From a virus: 49,802 nt of DNA. The notes beneath the pieces were generated by a model, which was not told the DNA's origin, did no database searches, and saw nothing but the letters and a program-made list of their open reading frames with translations. Each line of letters starts with the position of its first letter. Position 1 is the first letter of the stretch. A program made the position numbers and the translations under genes. The stretch lies in IMG/VR virus record IMGVR_UViG_3300028802_000022, positions 1 to 49,802 of that record; one strand, given 5' to 3'. This document shows, piece after piece, positions 13,779-21,072 of the stretch.

Positions 13779-13886
13779 ATGGCTTGGCATTTCCCCTGGA
13801 ATTGGGATGTCTATGATTGGTTTGGCCTAAGCGTAGTCTTAGGCTGGCTAACAGTGGTCTGGATAATAGAAAGGACTAAGCTATGA
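13779..13886 (+). CDS. 35-residue tryptophan-rich membrane peptide
   Basis: ATG 13779 with GGAG 8 nt upstream; stop overlaps the next ATG (ATGA). The peptide has several Trp in its first 15 residues, then a transmembrane run (LSVVLGWLTVVWII) and a basic end (ERTKL). A longer reading from 13683 lies over the two previous genes and is rejected. With its neighbour it forms a pair of tiny membrane proteins. Confidence 0.52.
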   Translation: MAWHFPWNWDVYDWFGLSVVLGWLTVVWIIERTKL

Positions 13887-14071
13887 CCTACCATCAAGCA
13901 GGCGAAATCGAGATAGACATGCATCGTGGTGTAGTCTATTTCCATTCTGCAACAGGGATAACTCTACTGCGAATCTGTGGCCTAGAGTTTCCTAAGGACT
14001 ACGATCCACAAATAGACCAAACGGATATAACCCTTAGGCAACCTGCTAGCTATACGAGGAACAAGCTATGA
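13883..14071 (+). CDS. Hypothetical protein
   Basis: 62 aa, ATGA coupled at both ends. Mostly beta (EIEIDMHRGVVYFHSATG). Function unknown. Confidence 0.58.
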   Translation: MTYHQAGEIEIDMHRGVVYFHSATGITLLRICGLEFPKDYDPQIDQTDITLRQPASYTRNKL

Positions 14072-14316
14072 CCTATTCAGTCTGGTACTTCTCAAACGAA
14101 GACCTAGGCGATCTCCAAGAGCTTGAATACTCTGGGGAAGACTTCGAAATAGCTTGTAAATTGTTTCGCCATCACACGACTAATGTAGCAGCTCGAGTTG
14201 GCTGGACCAAGCGAGTAATCATCACAGACTCAGATGATTGCATCTTGACAGAATGGAAATACGGCCAGGGGATCACTTGGCCTAAGGAAGACAATTCGGA
14301 AGGAAATCTCAAATGA
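14068..14316 (+). CDS. Small protein, paralog A of a duplicated pair
   Basis: 82 aa. MTYSVWYFSN, LFRHHTTNVAARVGWTKRV and DSD...EWKYGQGI align with the 15450-15677 product over most of its length. The last residues (SEGNLK) are encoded by the AAGGAAATCTCAAATG cassette that also starts the next gene. Function unknown. Confidence 0.65.
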   Translation: MTYSVWYFSNEDLGDLQELEYSGEDFEIACKLFRHHTTNVAARVGWTKRVIITDSDDCILTEWKYGQGITWPKEDNSEGNLK

Positions 14317-14507
14317 GATACTCTCTCACAGTCACTCTCAACTATCCTACCGAAACCAAGGAAGCACCATTTGCCAAGCTAACTCAACGGCAGATGATGG
14401 AGATAGCTCAAGACTATCTCAATGATCCTGAGCTAACCTCTGTTATCTTCACAGTTGTACCCTTGAGGAACCTACCATGGAGACCTTCACCGGGAATGGA
14501 CAAATGA
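14313..14507 (+). CDS. Hypothetical protein
   Basis: 64 aa, start inside an AAGGAAATCTCAAATG cassette and ATGA-coupled. A strand (YSLTVTLNYP), then a helix (LTQRQMMEIAQDYL) and a strand. Unrecognised. Confidence 0.58.
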   Translation: MRYSLTVTLNYPTETKEAPFAKLTQRQMMEIAQDYLNDPELTSVIFTVVPLRNLPWRPSPGMDK

Positions 14508-14562
14508 ATCAATCTCAATCAAGGCAATCTCAAGTCAATCTCAACCGAGGAAATCTCAAATG
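14507..14562 (+). repeat. Four tandem imperfect copies of the AATCTCAA cassette
   Basis: Approximate units at 14507-14520, 14521-14534 (AAGGCAATCTCAAG), 14535-14546 and 14547-14562 (AGGAAATCTCAAATG). The last supplies both the SD and the ATG of the next gene. The array looks like slippage expansion of a ribosome-binding cassette. Confidence 0.8.
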
Positions 14563-14871
14563 AATCTTGAATGGGAAATGTTACATCCTCAAATAACCAT
14601 CGAACATCTAGGATATATCCCTTATTGGCTATCCCTAGATAACCCCAAGTCAGCAAGGGAACAGCTTAACGATGGTTATGCCTATGGTGGCTGGCAACCG
14701 TTCGAAGGGTTTAAGCTTAGGGCAGATAATTCCCTAATCTATCCTAATGATCCACCAGTGGTTCCCTTAGCTCAAGCTAAGCTCAGAGACGAGCTTATAG
14801 TATTCTATCCTCACTCATGGATAGCTGTGATCCAGCCTGATCGCAGCTTCGAAGTATGTAGGATGGATTAA
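14560..14871 (+). CDS. Conserved phage hypothetical protein
   Basis: 103 aa. HLGYIPYWLSLDNPKSAREQ, YAYGGWQPFEGF, YPNDPPVVPLA and IQPDRSFEVCRMD form a pattern seen in many phages of this kind. Start set by the repeat cassette. Function unknown. Confidence 0.7.
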   Translation: MNLEWEMLHPQITIEHLGYIPYWLSLDNPKSAREQLNDGYAYGGWQPFEGFKLRADNSLIYPNDPPVVPLAQAKLRDELIVFYPHSWIAVIQPDRSFEVCRMD

Positions 14872-14889
14872 CTCGGAAGGAAATCTCAA

Positions 14890-15204
14890 ATGATTAAGCC
14901 CCATCAAGCTTTCGACTTTCACCGAGCCGATGAAGTAGCAGAATGTTGGGATGGAATAGGCCACGACCTCTATGCCAAGCTATGGAATGAAATAGTAATC
15001 CTTCAAAAGCCTATCCCTAACCTCGAAGACTCCGGCCCTCATGACCATATAGGCTTCGAAAGCCTTGCTTCGCATTGGGATATTCTCACCGAGGCCGAAC
15101 AAGTCTATCTCAATTCCCTTGCTGTTAAACGTGATGAAGAATGGCAAACATCATGGAAGGCAATCTCAAGTAAAGGCAATCTCAAGGATATCTCAAATGA
15201 GTGA
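14890..15204 (+). CDS. Hypothetical protein with repeat-encoded C terminus
   Basis: 104 aa, starting in an AAGGAAATCTCAAATG cassette (14877-14892). The main part is acidic-helical (FHRADEVAECWDGIGHDLYA). Its last 17 residues (AISSKGNLKDISNE and just before) are translated from three copies of the same cassette, so a regulatory repeat has grown into coding sequence. Stop overlaps the next start. Confidence 0.6.
   Translation: MIKPHQAFDFHRADEVAECWDGIGHDLYAKLWNEIVILQKPIPNLEDSGPHDHIGFESLASHWDILTEAEQVYLNSLAVKRDEEWQTSWKAISSKGNLKDISNE
15157..15199 (+). repeat. Three-copy RBS cassette array
   Basis: AAGGCAATCTCAAG at 15157-15170 and 15173-15186, then AAGGATATCTCAAATG at 15184-15199, whose ATG starts the next gene. 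A further exact 14-mer lies at 15430-15443. Confidence 0.8.
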
Positions 15205-15448
15205 ACTCCGTAGAGACTTACGCAAGCGAATATACAATCGCTTAGTCCTATGGCATACAGACTCACTCAGTCTATATGAAATGGGCGAACTACATCCTCA
15301 AGAAGCCATAGATGATATCTATACAGTAATGCTAAACTGCATCCTCACAATATCCCAAGCAATGGACATGGATGCCGATAAGCTTTGCTATATAATCCGT
15401 AAGGCCTACGCTGATAGAGAGGCTAACTCAAGGCAATCTCAAGGCTAA
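15197..15448 (+). CDS. Hypothetical helical protein
   Basis: 83 aa from ATG 15197 (cassette start); the reading from 15065 is rejected. Helical (SELRRDLRKRIYNRLVLWHT, ILTISQAMDMDADKLCYIIR). The last residues (SRQSQG) come from another cassette copy. Function unknown. Confidence 0.58.
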   Translation: MSELRRDLRKRIYNRLVLWHTDSLSLYEMGELHPQEAIDDIYTVMLNCILTISQAMDMDADKLCYIIRKAYADREANSRQSQG

Positions 15449-15449
15449 C

Positions 15450-15677
15450 ATGTCCTATTCAGTATGGTGTTATCTCCGAGGCTTCAGTGAATGCCAAGCT
15501 CAAGGCGTAAGCTTCACTGAAGCCTCTAAACTATTCAGGCTTCATACAACCAATGCCTTCGCTAAGGCTGGGCTTACCACTATGGTTAGGCTATTCGACT
15601 CTGACTATAACACAATCGCTGAATGGAGATACCGCCTAGGCATAGTATTTGGAGAGATGCCTTCTACCAAGGGTTAA
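15450..15677 (+). CDS. Small protein, paralog B of a duplicated pair
   Basis: 75 aa. MSYSVWCYLR, KLFRLHTTNAFAKAGLTTMV and DSDYNTIAEWRYRLGI match the 14068-14316 product. Last gene before the non-coding inverted-repeat region. Function unknown. Confidence 0.62.
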   Translation: MSYSVWCYLRGFSECQAQGVSFTEASKLFRLHTTNAFAKAGLTTMVRLFDSDYNTIAEWRYRLGIVFGEMPSTKG

Positions 15678-15747
15678 TCTCTCCCCTTTTCCATATCAAT
15701 AACCAATTCCCTTCGCCTAAGATATCCCTTATGGACTCAAGTTTCCT

Positions 15748-15888
15748 TATAGCCTCATCCTAGGGGGGGGTACGTACCTCGACCGGGATATCCCTTGGTT
15801 GTCTATATAAAAAAAAAAATATACATCTATCATCGCTATCCACACCCTAGTCGCCAAGGTATGTACCCCCCCCTGGCTAGAGGCTATA
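15748..15888. repeat. 32-bp imperfect inverted repeat around an A11 tract
   Basis: The left arm (15748-15779) begins TATAGCCTC and runs through eight G into TACGTACCT. The right arm (15857-15888) is its complement with about 5 mismatches, mostly one 5-base block. Inside, CGAC/GTCG, GGG/CCC and GATA/TATC extend the pairing, and TATAT/ATATA flanks an A tract at 15809-15819. A cruciform or long RNA stem is expected. Confidence 0.75.
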
Positions 15889-16032
15889 AGATTACTTGAG
15901 GCCATCAGGGTATTCCTAGACCAACGCAGGTTTGCGGCCCTAGCCGTTGGGCCTGGCTTTATCAATCTCTGAAACATCCCGTGAAGCCCTCGCGAAGCAC
16001 GAAGCCTAGTCCTAGTCTATACCCCCGAGGGA

Positions 16033-16086
16033 TGCCACAAAATGACCTTGAAATGACCTTATTTCGAACAAAATTCCGCCACAATT
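16033..16086. repeat. Iterons shared with the 10.6-kb control region
   Basis: GCCACAAAATGACCTT (16034-16049) is identical to 10611-10626. AAATGACCTT recurs 11 bases later (16051-16060), and CGCCACAATT at 16077 equals the motifs at 10632 and 10643. Spacings are multiples of 11. Confidence 0.7.
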
Positions 16087-16152
16087 GGGGCGCCTCATGC
16101 GAACCGCCGATCGGCAGCCGCCGACGGCATTGTCCAGAAAGGACCCCAAGCC

Positions 16153-16419
16153 ATGGCTATCCTCCAAGACCAGACAGCCTCCCTCCAAGCCCAGCTTGCC
16201 AAGCTTAAGGCCGAGAATGAAGCCCTGAAGGCCAAGGCAATGGCACGGCAGACCATCACGTTCAAGGTCTCGGCTGAGAAGGGCTGTCTGTCAGTCTACG
16301 GCCTAGGCCGTTTCCCGGTAACCCTGTACGGTGGCCAGTGGCTACGCCTGGCCAAGGCCATCCCCCAGCTGCTCGAGTTCATCGAAGAGAACCGGGACAG
16401 CATGTCCTGGAAGGACTAG
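16153..16419 (+). CDS. Conserved small phage protein with N-terminal coiled coil
   Basis: 88 aa. Heptad helix (LQAQLAKLKAENEALKAKAM), then a beta/alpha domain with SVYGLGRFPVTLYGGQWLRL, a pattern recognisable in many phages and in single-gene units. AAGGA about 10 nt before the ATG; own upstream iterons and a strong terminator after it, so it is probably a separately regulated transcript. Function unknown. Confidence 0.75.
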   Translation: MAILQDQTASLQAQLAKLKAENEALKAKAMARQTITFKVSAEKGCLSVYGLGRFPVTLYGGQWLRLAKAIPQLLEFIEENRDSMSWKD

Positions 16420-16450
16420 GCATCCCCTACCCTAGTACCACCTAGCCTAG

Positions 16451-16487
16451 GCCCCCCGGGTACACCCACCCGGGGGGCTAAAATTTT
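16451..16487 (+). terminator. Rho-independent terminator
   Basis: Perfect 11-bp stem GCCCCCCGGGT/ACCCGGGGGGC, loop ACACCC, followed by TAAAATTTT. The strongest terminator in the window. It insulates the accessory module from the late promoter. Confidence 0.88.
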
Positions 16488-16578
16488 GTCTGCCGGCGCG
16501 GCGCAAAGGACCCCCGAGCATTTTCTATGCTTTCTCACACCCATACCTAAATCCTGTATACACGGAAAGAAAAGGCGG

Positions 16579-16607
16579 TTGACTTAGGGACGATGTTGTG
16601 CTATACT
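16579..16607 (+). promoter_or_regulatory. Rightward late promoter (sigma70-like)
   Basis: TTGACT (16579-16584), 17-nt spacer, TATACT (16602-16607). The -10 lies in the TATACTGTATA palindrome. The 25-base core around it is identical to the leftward early promoter. Transcription would begin near 16614, about 24 nt before the TerS ATG. Confidence 0.82.
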
Positions 16608-16637
16608 GTATACTGGGCCGAAGTGTAAGGGAAGGTC

Positions 16638-17279
16638 ATGCTTGGTCGGGGTCGGAAGGGCATTAAGCCTGGGATTGGCGGAGTGAGGGAATTGACTCGA
16701 GCGGAATTGGCTTCGCCCCGGGCGAAAGCACAGCCAACTCAGAAGTTTCGGGACTCCCATCATCGGATGGCGAGGTTGTTTGCGTCGGGGTTGAGAGTCG
16801 GCGAAGTTGCGGAGCTGACGGGGTATAGTGTATCTAGGGTCTCGTTGTTTCATTCGAGTCCAGCCTTCCAGGAACTGATCGCCGAGAAGCGAAAGGTCGA
16901 AGACGAAATCGCCCGGGATGCCATTACACAGTACAATCAATTGATCCTGAGTAATGGCATGAAGGCCGAGCGAAAGCTGGCGGATAAGCTGGACGACGAT
17001 GATGACAACGAGGAAATGTCGGTACGGGAATTGATAAGCATAGCTAGGGATGCAGCCGATCGAGTTGGCCTGAGCAAGCGAAGCATTCAGACCAACGTCA
17101 ACATGGACTTCGCTCAGATGCTTGATCGAGCAATTAAGCGAAGCGAAGATGTATTGAGATTGCCTTCCGACTTGAGATTGCCTTCCGAATCTTCTTTACC
17201 CTTACTCCCTCGGTCTGGTGAGCTGAAACTGGTCTCCACGGTTAAGCCTCCGGGCCGGGGTTTTCTTCGGAGGCTCTAA
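16638..17279 (+). CDS. Terminase small subunit
   Basis: 213 aa, first gene of the late operon. HTH region MARLFASGLRVGEVAELTGY followed by SVSRVSLFHSSPAFQELIAE is typical of TerS proteins that bind the packaging site. A helical middle (AERKLADKLDDDDDNEEMSV) may drive oligomerisation. The C terminus ends GRGFLRRL. Although TerL is four genes downstream, position and domain layout support TerS. SD AAGGG/GGAAGG just before ATG. Confidence 0.78.
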   Translation: MLGRGRKGIKPGIGGVRELTRAELASPRAKAQPTQKFRDSHHRMARLFASGLRVGEVAELTGYSVSRVSLFHSSPAFQELIAEKRKVEDEIARDAITQYNQLILSNGMKAERKLADKLDDDDDNEEMSVRELISIARDAADRVGLSKRSIQTNVNMDFAQMLDRAIKRSEDVLRLPSDLRLPSESSLPLLPRSGELKLVSTVKPPGRGFLRRL

Positions 17280-17795
17280 GTGGATCAGTGCGACAACTGT
17301 AAGTTCTATAGGGTTATGACTAGGGTTGTAAGTGGAACTCCGACTCCGCCGCCAGTGTTGATTCCGGAGTGTAGGTTCAGCGATCCGTTTATGAATGGTT
17401 GGCCGCAGGTGAAGCCAGATGACTGGTGTGGAAAATATGTGGTGATTGGAGTAGGGTTGACTAATCAATACATTAACGGAACCGCCTTGGCCTCGGACAC
17501 AGAGCCACATCCGTTGTTGGTTAAGGCCGAGGTCGGGATCTTCAATGTTGTGATCATGCGTGGTTGTCAGTTGATTAATACTTCGACCAAGGAAGACTGC
17601 CTAGTGGAATTTCTTGATGGAAATGATCCGGATAAGCCATTAGGTTATGCTGGTTGTGGAGCTTATGAGACTAGGGATTTTGTGTTCGACCCTGGAATTA
17701 GGGCAAGTATAGGAAATGATATTTGGGTTAAGGCAGGTTCGGCGGTGCCTTCAGGATTAAGTATAGCTGCACAAGGCTTTGTGCTAAGGGGTTAG
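17280..17795 (+). CDS. Cys-motif plus beta-domain protein
   Basis: 171 aa, GTG start with GGAGG 8 nt upstream, abutting the TerS stop. The N-terminal 50 residues hold CDNCKFYR, a later CRFSDP and KPDDWCGKY, a four-Cys putative metal site common as a stand-alone phage protein. The remaining 120 residues are Gly-rich beta (IDGN-type turns, AGSAVPSGLSIAAQGFVLRG), resembling a small virion or decoration domain. It looks like a fusion of the two; function unknown. Confidence 0.6.
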   Translation: MDQCDNCKFYRVMTRVVSGTPTPPPVLIPECRFSDPFMNGWPQVKPDDWCGKYVVIGVGLTNQYINGTALASDTEPHPLLVKAEVGIFNVVIMRGCQLINTSTKEDCLVEFLDGNDPDKPLGYAGCGAYETRDFVFDPGIRASIGNDIWVKAGSAVPSGLSIAAQGFVLRG

Positions 17796-17797
17796 CC

Positions 17798-17965
17798 ATG
17801 TCTATAGGACTCTTGTTCTGGGTGCTCATGATTCTTTGGATCGTCTCGTGGATCGGCACACGTTGGGGGCCATACACGACGTATATCTATGCTAGCGAGT
17901 TTCTATTCTTCGTGCTGTTGTTTCTCTTAGGGTGGCATGCTTTCGGATTCATCATTCATGCTTGA
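17798..17965 (+). CDS. Two-span small membrane protein (holin candidate)
   Basis: 55 aa from ATG 17798 to TGA 17963-17965. Two hydrophobic helices (LLFWVLMILWIVSWIG and SEFLFFVLLFLLGWHAFGFI) with a short Tyr/Gly turn. It lies two overlapping genes before a lytic transglycosylase, so holin or antiholin is a reasonable contextual call. Confidence 0.55.
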   Translation: MSIGLLFWVLMILWIVSWIGTRWGPYTTYIYASEFLFFVLLFLLGWHAFGFIIHA

Positions 17966-18077
17966 TTGGGATACATCGACCAAATGGGCAATCGCAGCCT
18001 TTGCGTGTGTGGTAGCGTTCATCCTGATCTTGGCCTTCTACGGATACCTTAGCGGAGCTTGGGATGCCCACGGGTGA
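17958..18077 (+). CDS. Single-span small membrane protein
   Basis: 39 aa from ATG 17958 (overlaps the previous gene by 8 nt) to TGA 18075-18077 (overlaps the transglycosylase gene by 14 nt). One hydrophobic helix (WAIAAFACVVAFILILAFYG). Possible second holin-type or pinholin component. Confidence 0.52.
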   Translation: MLDWDTSTKWAIAAFACVVAFILILAFYGYLSGAWDAHG

Positions 18078-18822
18078 TCCAGAAGACGAAGCTAGACATA
18101 AGGAGACAATGGGCCCCAAGAAGCGAGCCGGTCGCTTCGACGACATAATCGAGAAGCATGCTAAGCGAGTTGGCCTCGATCCGGAGTACATGAAGCGAGT
18201 TATGAAGATTGAATCAGGCGGCGATCCACAGAACGTAACCGGCCGATACCACGGGTTGTTTCAGCTCGACGAGAAAGAGTTTAGGGCCCATGGTGGAAGT
18301 GGCTCGAGGTTTGACCCAGAGCAGAACACCATGGCTGCGGCGAATATGTTCGCCAAGCAACAATTGGCTTTCAAGGAAAAGTACGGCCGAGAGATGAAGC
18401 CAATCGACCGATACATGATTCATCAACAAGGGGCCGCTGGGTACTCGGCCCATTTGGCCGATCCAGACCAACCGGCCTGGAAGAACGTGAGGGAATATTA
18501 TGGATCTGATGAAATGGCCAAGAAAGCCATATGGGGAAACGTACCCGATAAGGATAAGACGAAGTTCGGCTCGGTCGAGAACGTCACTTCCAAGCAATTC
18601 GTCAGCGACGTCTGGGCCCCTAGGGTCGAAGGCGGTGAGCCAGAATTCGGCGGTACAGCCACGGCCGGATGGCGAAGCAAAACTCGAGAAGGCTCCAACG
18701 CAAAGCTAGACTTCCTCGAGGCCTCGGATAGGCCAAAGAAGAAATCAAGCGTAATCAACGAAGGATTTGAACCAATCAATGTTCAGATCCCAAACCTCGT
18801 ACCAAGGTTCTCTATAGGATGA
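18064..18822 (+). CDS. SLT-type lytic transglycosylase
   Basis: 252 aa. GLDPEYMKRVMKIESGGDPQ carries the catalytic Glu (E50) of soluble lytic transglycosylases, followed by GRYHGLFQLDEKEF and an AANMFAKQQL helix typical of the fold. These enzymes cut the MurNAc-GlcNAc bond with anhydro product. The C-terminal 90 residues are disordered-looking and basic. GGAG 8 nt before ATG. Encoded between two membrane proteins and TerL, it may be a second endolysin or a virion-borne wall-opening enzyme. Confidence 0.8.
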   Translation: MPTGDPEDEARHKETMGPKKRAGRFDDIIEKHAKRVGLDPEYMKRVMKIESGGDPQNVTGRYHGLFQLDEKEFRAHGGSGSRFDPEQNTMAAANMFAKQQLAFKEKYGREMKPIDRYMIHQQGAAGYSAHLADPDQPAWKNVREYYGSDEMAKKAIWGNVPDKDKTKFGSVENVTSKQFVSDVWAPRVEGGEPEFGGTATAGWRSKTREGSNAKLDFLEASDRPKKKSSVINEGFEPINVQIPNLVPRFSIG

Positions 18823-20345
18823 ATACACAGCTCCTAGAATGGCTAGGCGGAGTTTCGAAGGATCCCTTAGCCTTCGTGATGGGAGCATTCCCTTGGGGCG
18901 AGAAGGATACTCGATTAGAGCAATTCCCAAATGGACCCGAGCCATGGCAGAAGGAAATCCTAGGCCTGATCAAAGCAGGTCTTCTGAATATCAACCAAGC
19001 TATCCAATTAGCGGTGGCTTCAGGCCACGGGATCGGGAAGACTGCTCTGGTTTCCTGGATCATCCTGTGGGCCATATCCACGAAGCCGGATTCTCGTGGA
19101 GTTGTCACCGCTAACACCGAAACGCAATTGAAGACCAAGACCTGGGCCGAACTGGGCAAATGGTTTCATATGTTTATCGCCAAGGATTTCTTCTCGCTTA
19201 CGGCCACGGCCCTGTTCGCTAAGGATTCCGCCCATGAGCGAACCTGGCGTATTGACATGGTCCCATGGTCTGAGAGGAACACCGAAGCATTCGCTGGGTT
19301 GCATAATAAGGAAAGACGGATTCTTGTGGTATTTGATGAAGCATCAGCAATTCCTGACATTATCTGGGAGACTACCGAAGGTGCTCTTACCGATGCTAAC
19401 ACAGAAATTATTTGGTGTGTATTCGGAAACCCAACCAGAAATACGGGCCGATTCCGTGAATGCTTTCCTGGCCAGCGGCATGCCAGAGCCTGGAAGACTA
19501 AGCAAGTCGATTCCCGTGAGGTATCCCTCACCAATAAAGACCAAATCCAAAGCTGGATCGACGCCTATGGCGAAGACTCGGACTTCGTTCGGATTCGTGT
19601 CCGTGGCGTATTCCCCCGGACAGGCGAGATGGAGTTCATATCCGCGGAAGACGTTTCCGAGGCGGCGTCGAGGGATTCCGACAGCCATCCGCATGATCCG
19701 CTAGTGATAGGAGTCGACGTTGCACGGTATGGAGCAAATGAGACTGTTATCTTCTTCCGCAAGGGAAGAGATGCAAGATCGATCCCGCCGGTCAGACTCC
19801 GAGGAGCTTCGGTCGTCCAAGTCGCCACCAAGGTTTCGGAGGTTTGTTCAACTTATCATATTGATGCTGTGTTCGTTGACGGTGGTGGGGTTGGCGGTGG
19901 AGTTGTTGATAATTTACGGGCTTTACACGTTCATTGCTTCGATATCCAGTTCGGAGGAAAAGCCGAGGCTATGGGATTCGCCTGGGGTACCGAAGGCGAG
20001 CGCTACGCCAACAAGCGAGCGGAGATTTGGGGATCGATGAGATCTTGGATAAAGTCCGGAGCTATTCCGTACGAATCAGACCTTATGGCCCAATTAATTG
20101 GCCCGACGTATACTTACAATCTCAAGAATGAAATCCTCTTAGAGAAGAAAGAGGAAATGATGAAACGTGGACTGGATTCCCCTGACTTGGCCGATGCCCT
20201 TGCGTTGACCTTCTCTATGCCAGTGCAGAAGCATGCTCACGCTGGCTCTGACGGTCCGCAGAAGCCTTTGGTCGAAAGCGAATATAATCCATTCGCATCA
20301 AGAAGTATCTATGGCGAAATGCCTGACGATAGGAGGGTAGCCTAA
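18819..20345 (+). CDS. Terminase large subunit
   Basis: 508 aa, ATGA coupled to the previous gene. Walker A ASGHGIGKTA (K74), Walker B RRILVVFDEAS (D173, E174). The RNase H-like nuclease has GVDVARYGANET, DAVFVDGGGVGGGVVDNLR and PDLADALALTF supplying the acidic residues. It packages DNA through the portal and cuts it. Full length for the family. Confidence 0.93.
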   Translation: MNTQLLEWLGGVSKDPLAFVMGAFPWGEKDTRLEQFPNGPEPWQKEILGLIKAGLLNINQAIQLAVASGHGIGKTALVSWIILWAISTKPDSRGVVTANTETQLKTKTWAELGKWFHMFIAKDFFSLTATALFAKDSAHERTWRIDMVPWSERNTEAFAGLHNKERRILVVFDEASAIPDIIWETTEGALTDANTEIIWCVFGNPTRNTGRFRECFPGQRHARAWKTKQVDSREVSLTNKDQIQSWIDAYGEDSDFVRIRVRGVFPRTGEMEFISAEDVSEAASRDSDSHPHDPLVIGVDVARYGANETVIFFRKGRDARSIPPVRLRGASVVQVATKVSEVCSTYHIDAVFVDGGGVGGGVVDNLRALHVHCFDIQFGGKAEAMGFAWGTEGERYANKRAEIWGSMRSWIKSGAIPYESDLMAQLIGPTYTYNLKNEILLEKKEEMMKRGLDSPDLADALALTFSMPVQKHAHAGSDGPQKPLVESEYNPFASRSIYGEMPDDRRVA

Positions 20346-20641
20346 TGGGCTTTGTCCAGCGAATGTTTACCCCACCTGGAACTGGGGGTAGGGAAGCAGC
20401 AATGCAGCAGGCCCAGACAGATCTGAAGAATGCTACCACCCAGCTTCAGGAAACTAAGCCACCGCCAGCAGCACCGACTATGGCATCAATGGGCACAGCG
20501 CCAAATGCCCCTGGTGTGTTTGTTCCGGGCCAAGCACCTGGAGCTAAGAAAGCTGGAGGCATGGCAACTGCGCCAACCTCGATGCTTGGCGCTGCCGCTG
20601 CGGCCGGATCGCAAGCCAAGAAAAGCCTATTGGGTCAGTGA
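20345..20641 (+). CDS. Ala/Pro-rich hypothetical virion-region protein
   Basis: 98 aa, TAATG overlap with TerL. Short helix, then Pro/Ala/Gly-rich low-complexity sequence (PPAAPTMASMGTAPNAPGVF). Of the type often encoded between terminase and portal in podoviruses. Function unknown. Confidence 0.6.
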   Translation: MGFVQRMFTPPGTGGREAAMQQAQTDLKNATTQLQETKPPPAAPTMASMGTAPNAPGVFVPGQAPGAKKAGGMATAPTSMLGAAAAAGSQAKKSLLGQ

Positions 20642-21072
20642 TGGCTAGACGAGAAGATTACCAATTCGACTACCCAGAGAAGTCTTGGTCCGAAGGCAAG
20701 ATGCGTAAGAAAGGCGATCAGTACGCTAAAATGGATCGACTTCAACGGACTCTTCCAGGCGAGGGAGGTCAATTGGCCGAAATGGATCGAGCCGCAGGCA
20801 TGGGCATAGCTGCTCGAGGCGGACCGACTGGAACTCTTCAGGTGCCAGGTACCATCCCTATAGCTAAGATCACTGGTAACGTCACTAACGATATTATAGC
20901 TAACCACAAGGACCAACTTCAGCAGGGTATGAATCAACTGGCCGAAGGATCCATGACTCCAGATGCGCTCAAACGAATGATGAAGCAATTCGGTTGGGGC
21001 GGTGATCCTGACAAAGGTAAGTTTCTCGATCCTAATGGACAGCCACATATAATCGAGGCGGAGGCAAAATAA
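20641..21072 (+). CDS. Hypothetical protein
   Basis: 143 aa, ATG 20641 overlapping the previous TGA. Charged N terminus, a Gly-rich middle (GMGIAARGGPTGTLQVPGTI) and a helical end. Probably a minor head-assembly protein by position only. Confidence 0.58.
   Translation: MARREDYQFDYPEKSWSEGKMRKKGDQYAKMDRLQRTLPGEGGQLAEMDRAAGMGIAARGGPTGTLQVPGTIPIAKITGNVTNDIIANHKDQLQQGMNQLAEGSMTPDALKRMMKQFGWGGDPDKGKFLDPNGQPHIIEAEAK

Larger units (their letters stand above)
15678..16152. other. Non-coding region with inverted repeat, A tract and shared iterons
   Basis: A 475-base stretch with no convincing gene on either strand. It contains the 15748-15888 inverted repeat, a GGCCC/GGGCC hairpin near 15933-15950 and repeats shared with the 10.6-kb control region. 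Candidate functions are terminator, origin or non-coding RNA. Confidence 0.6.

Noticed and set aside
14507-15443. Repeated AATCTCAA units as a CRISPR-like array
   Set aside because: Units are only about 14 bases, unequally spaced, lack unique spacers of constant length and coincide with gene starts; they are RBS cassettes.
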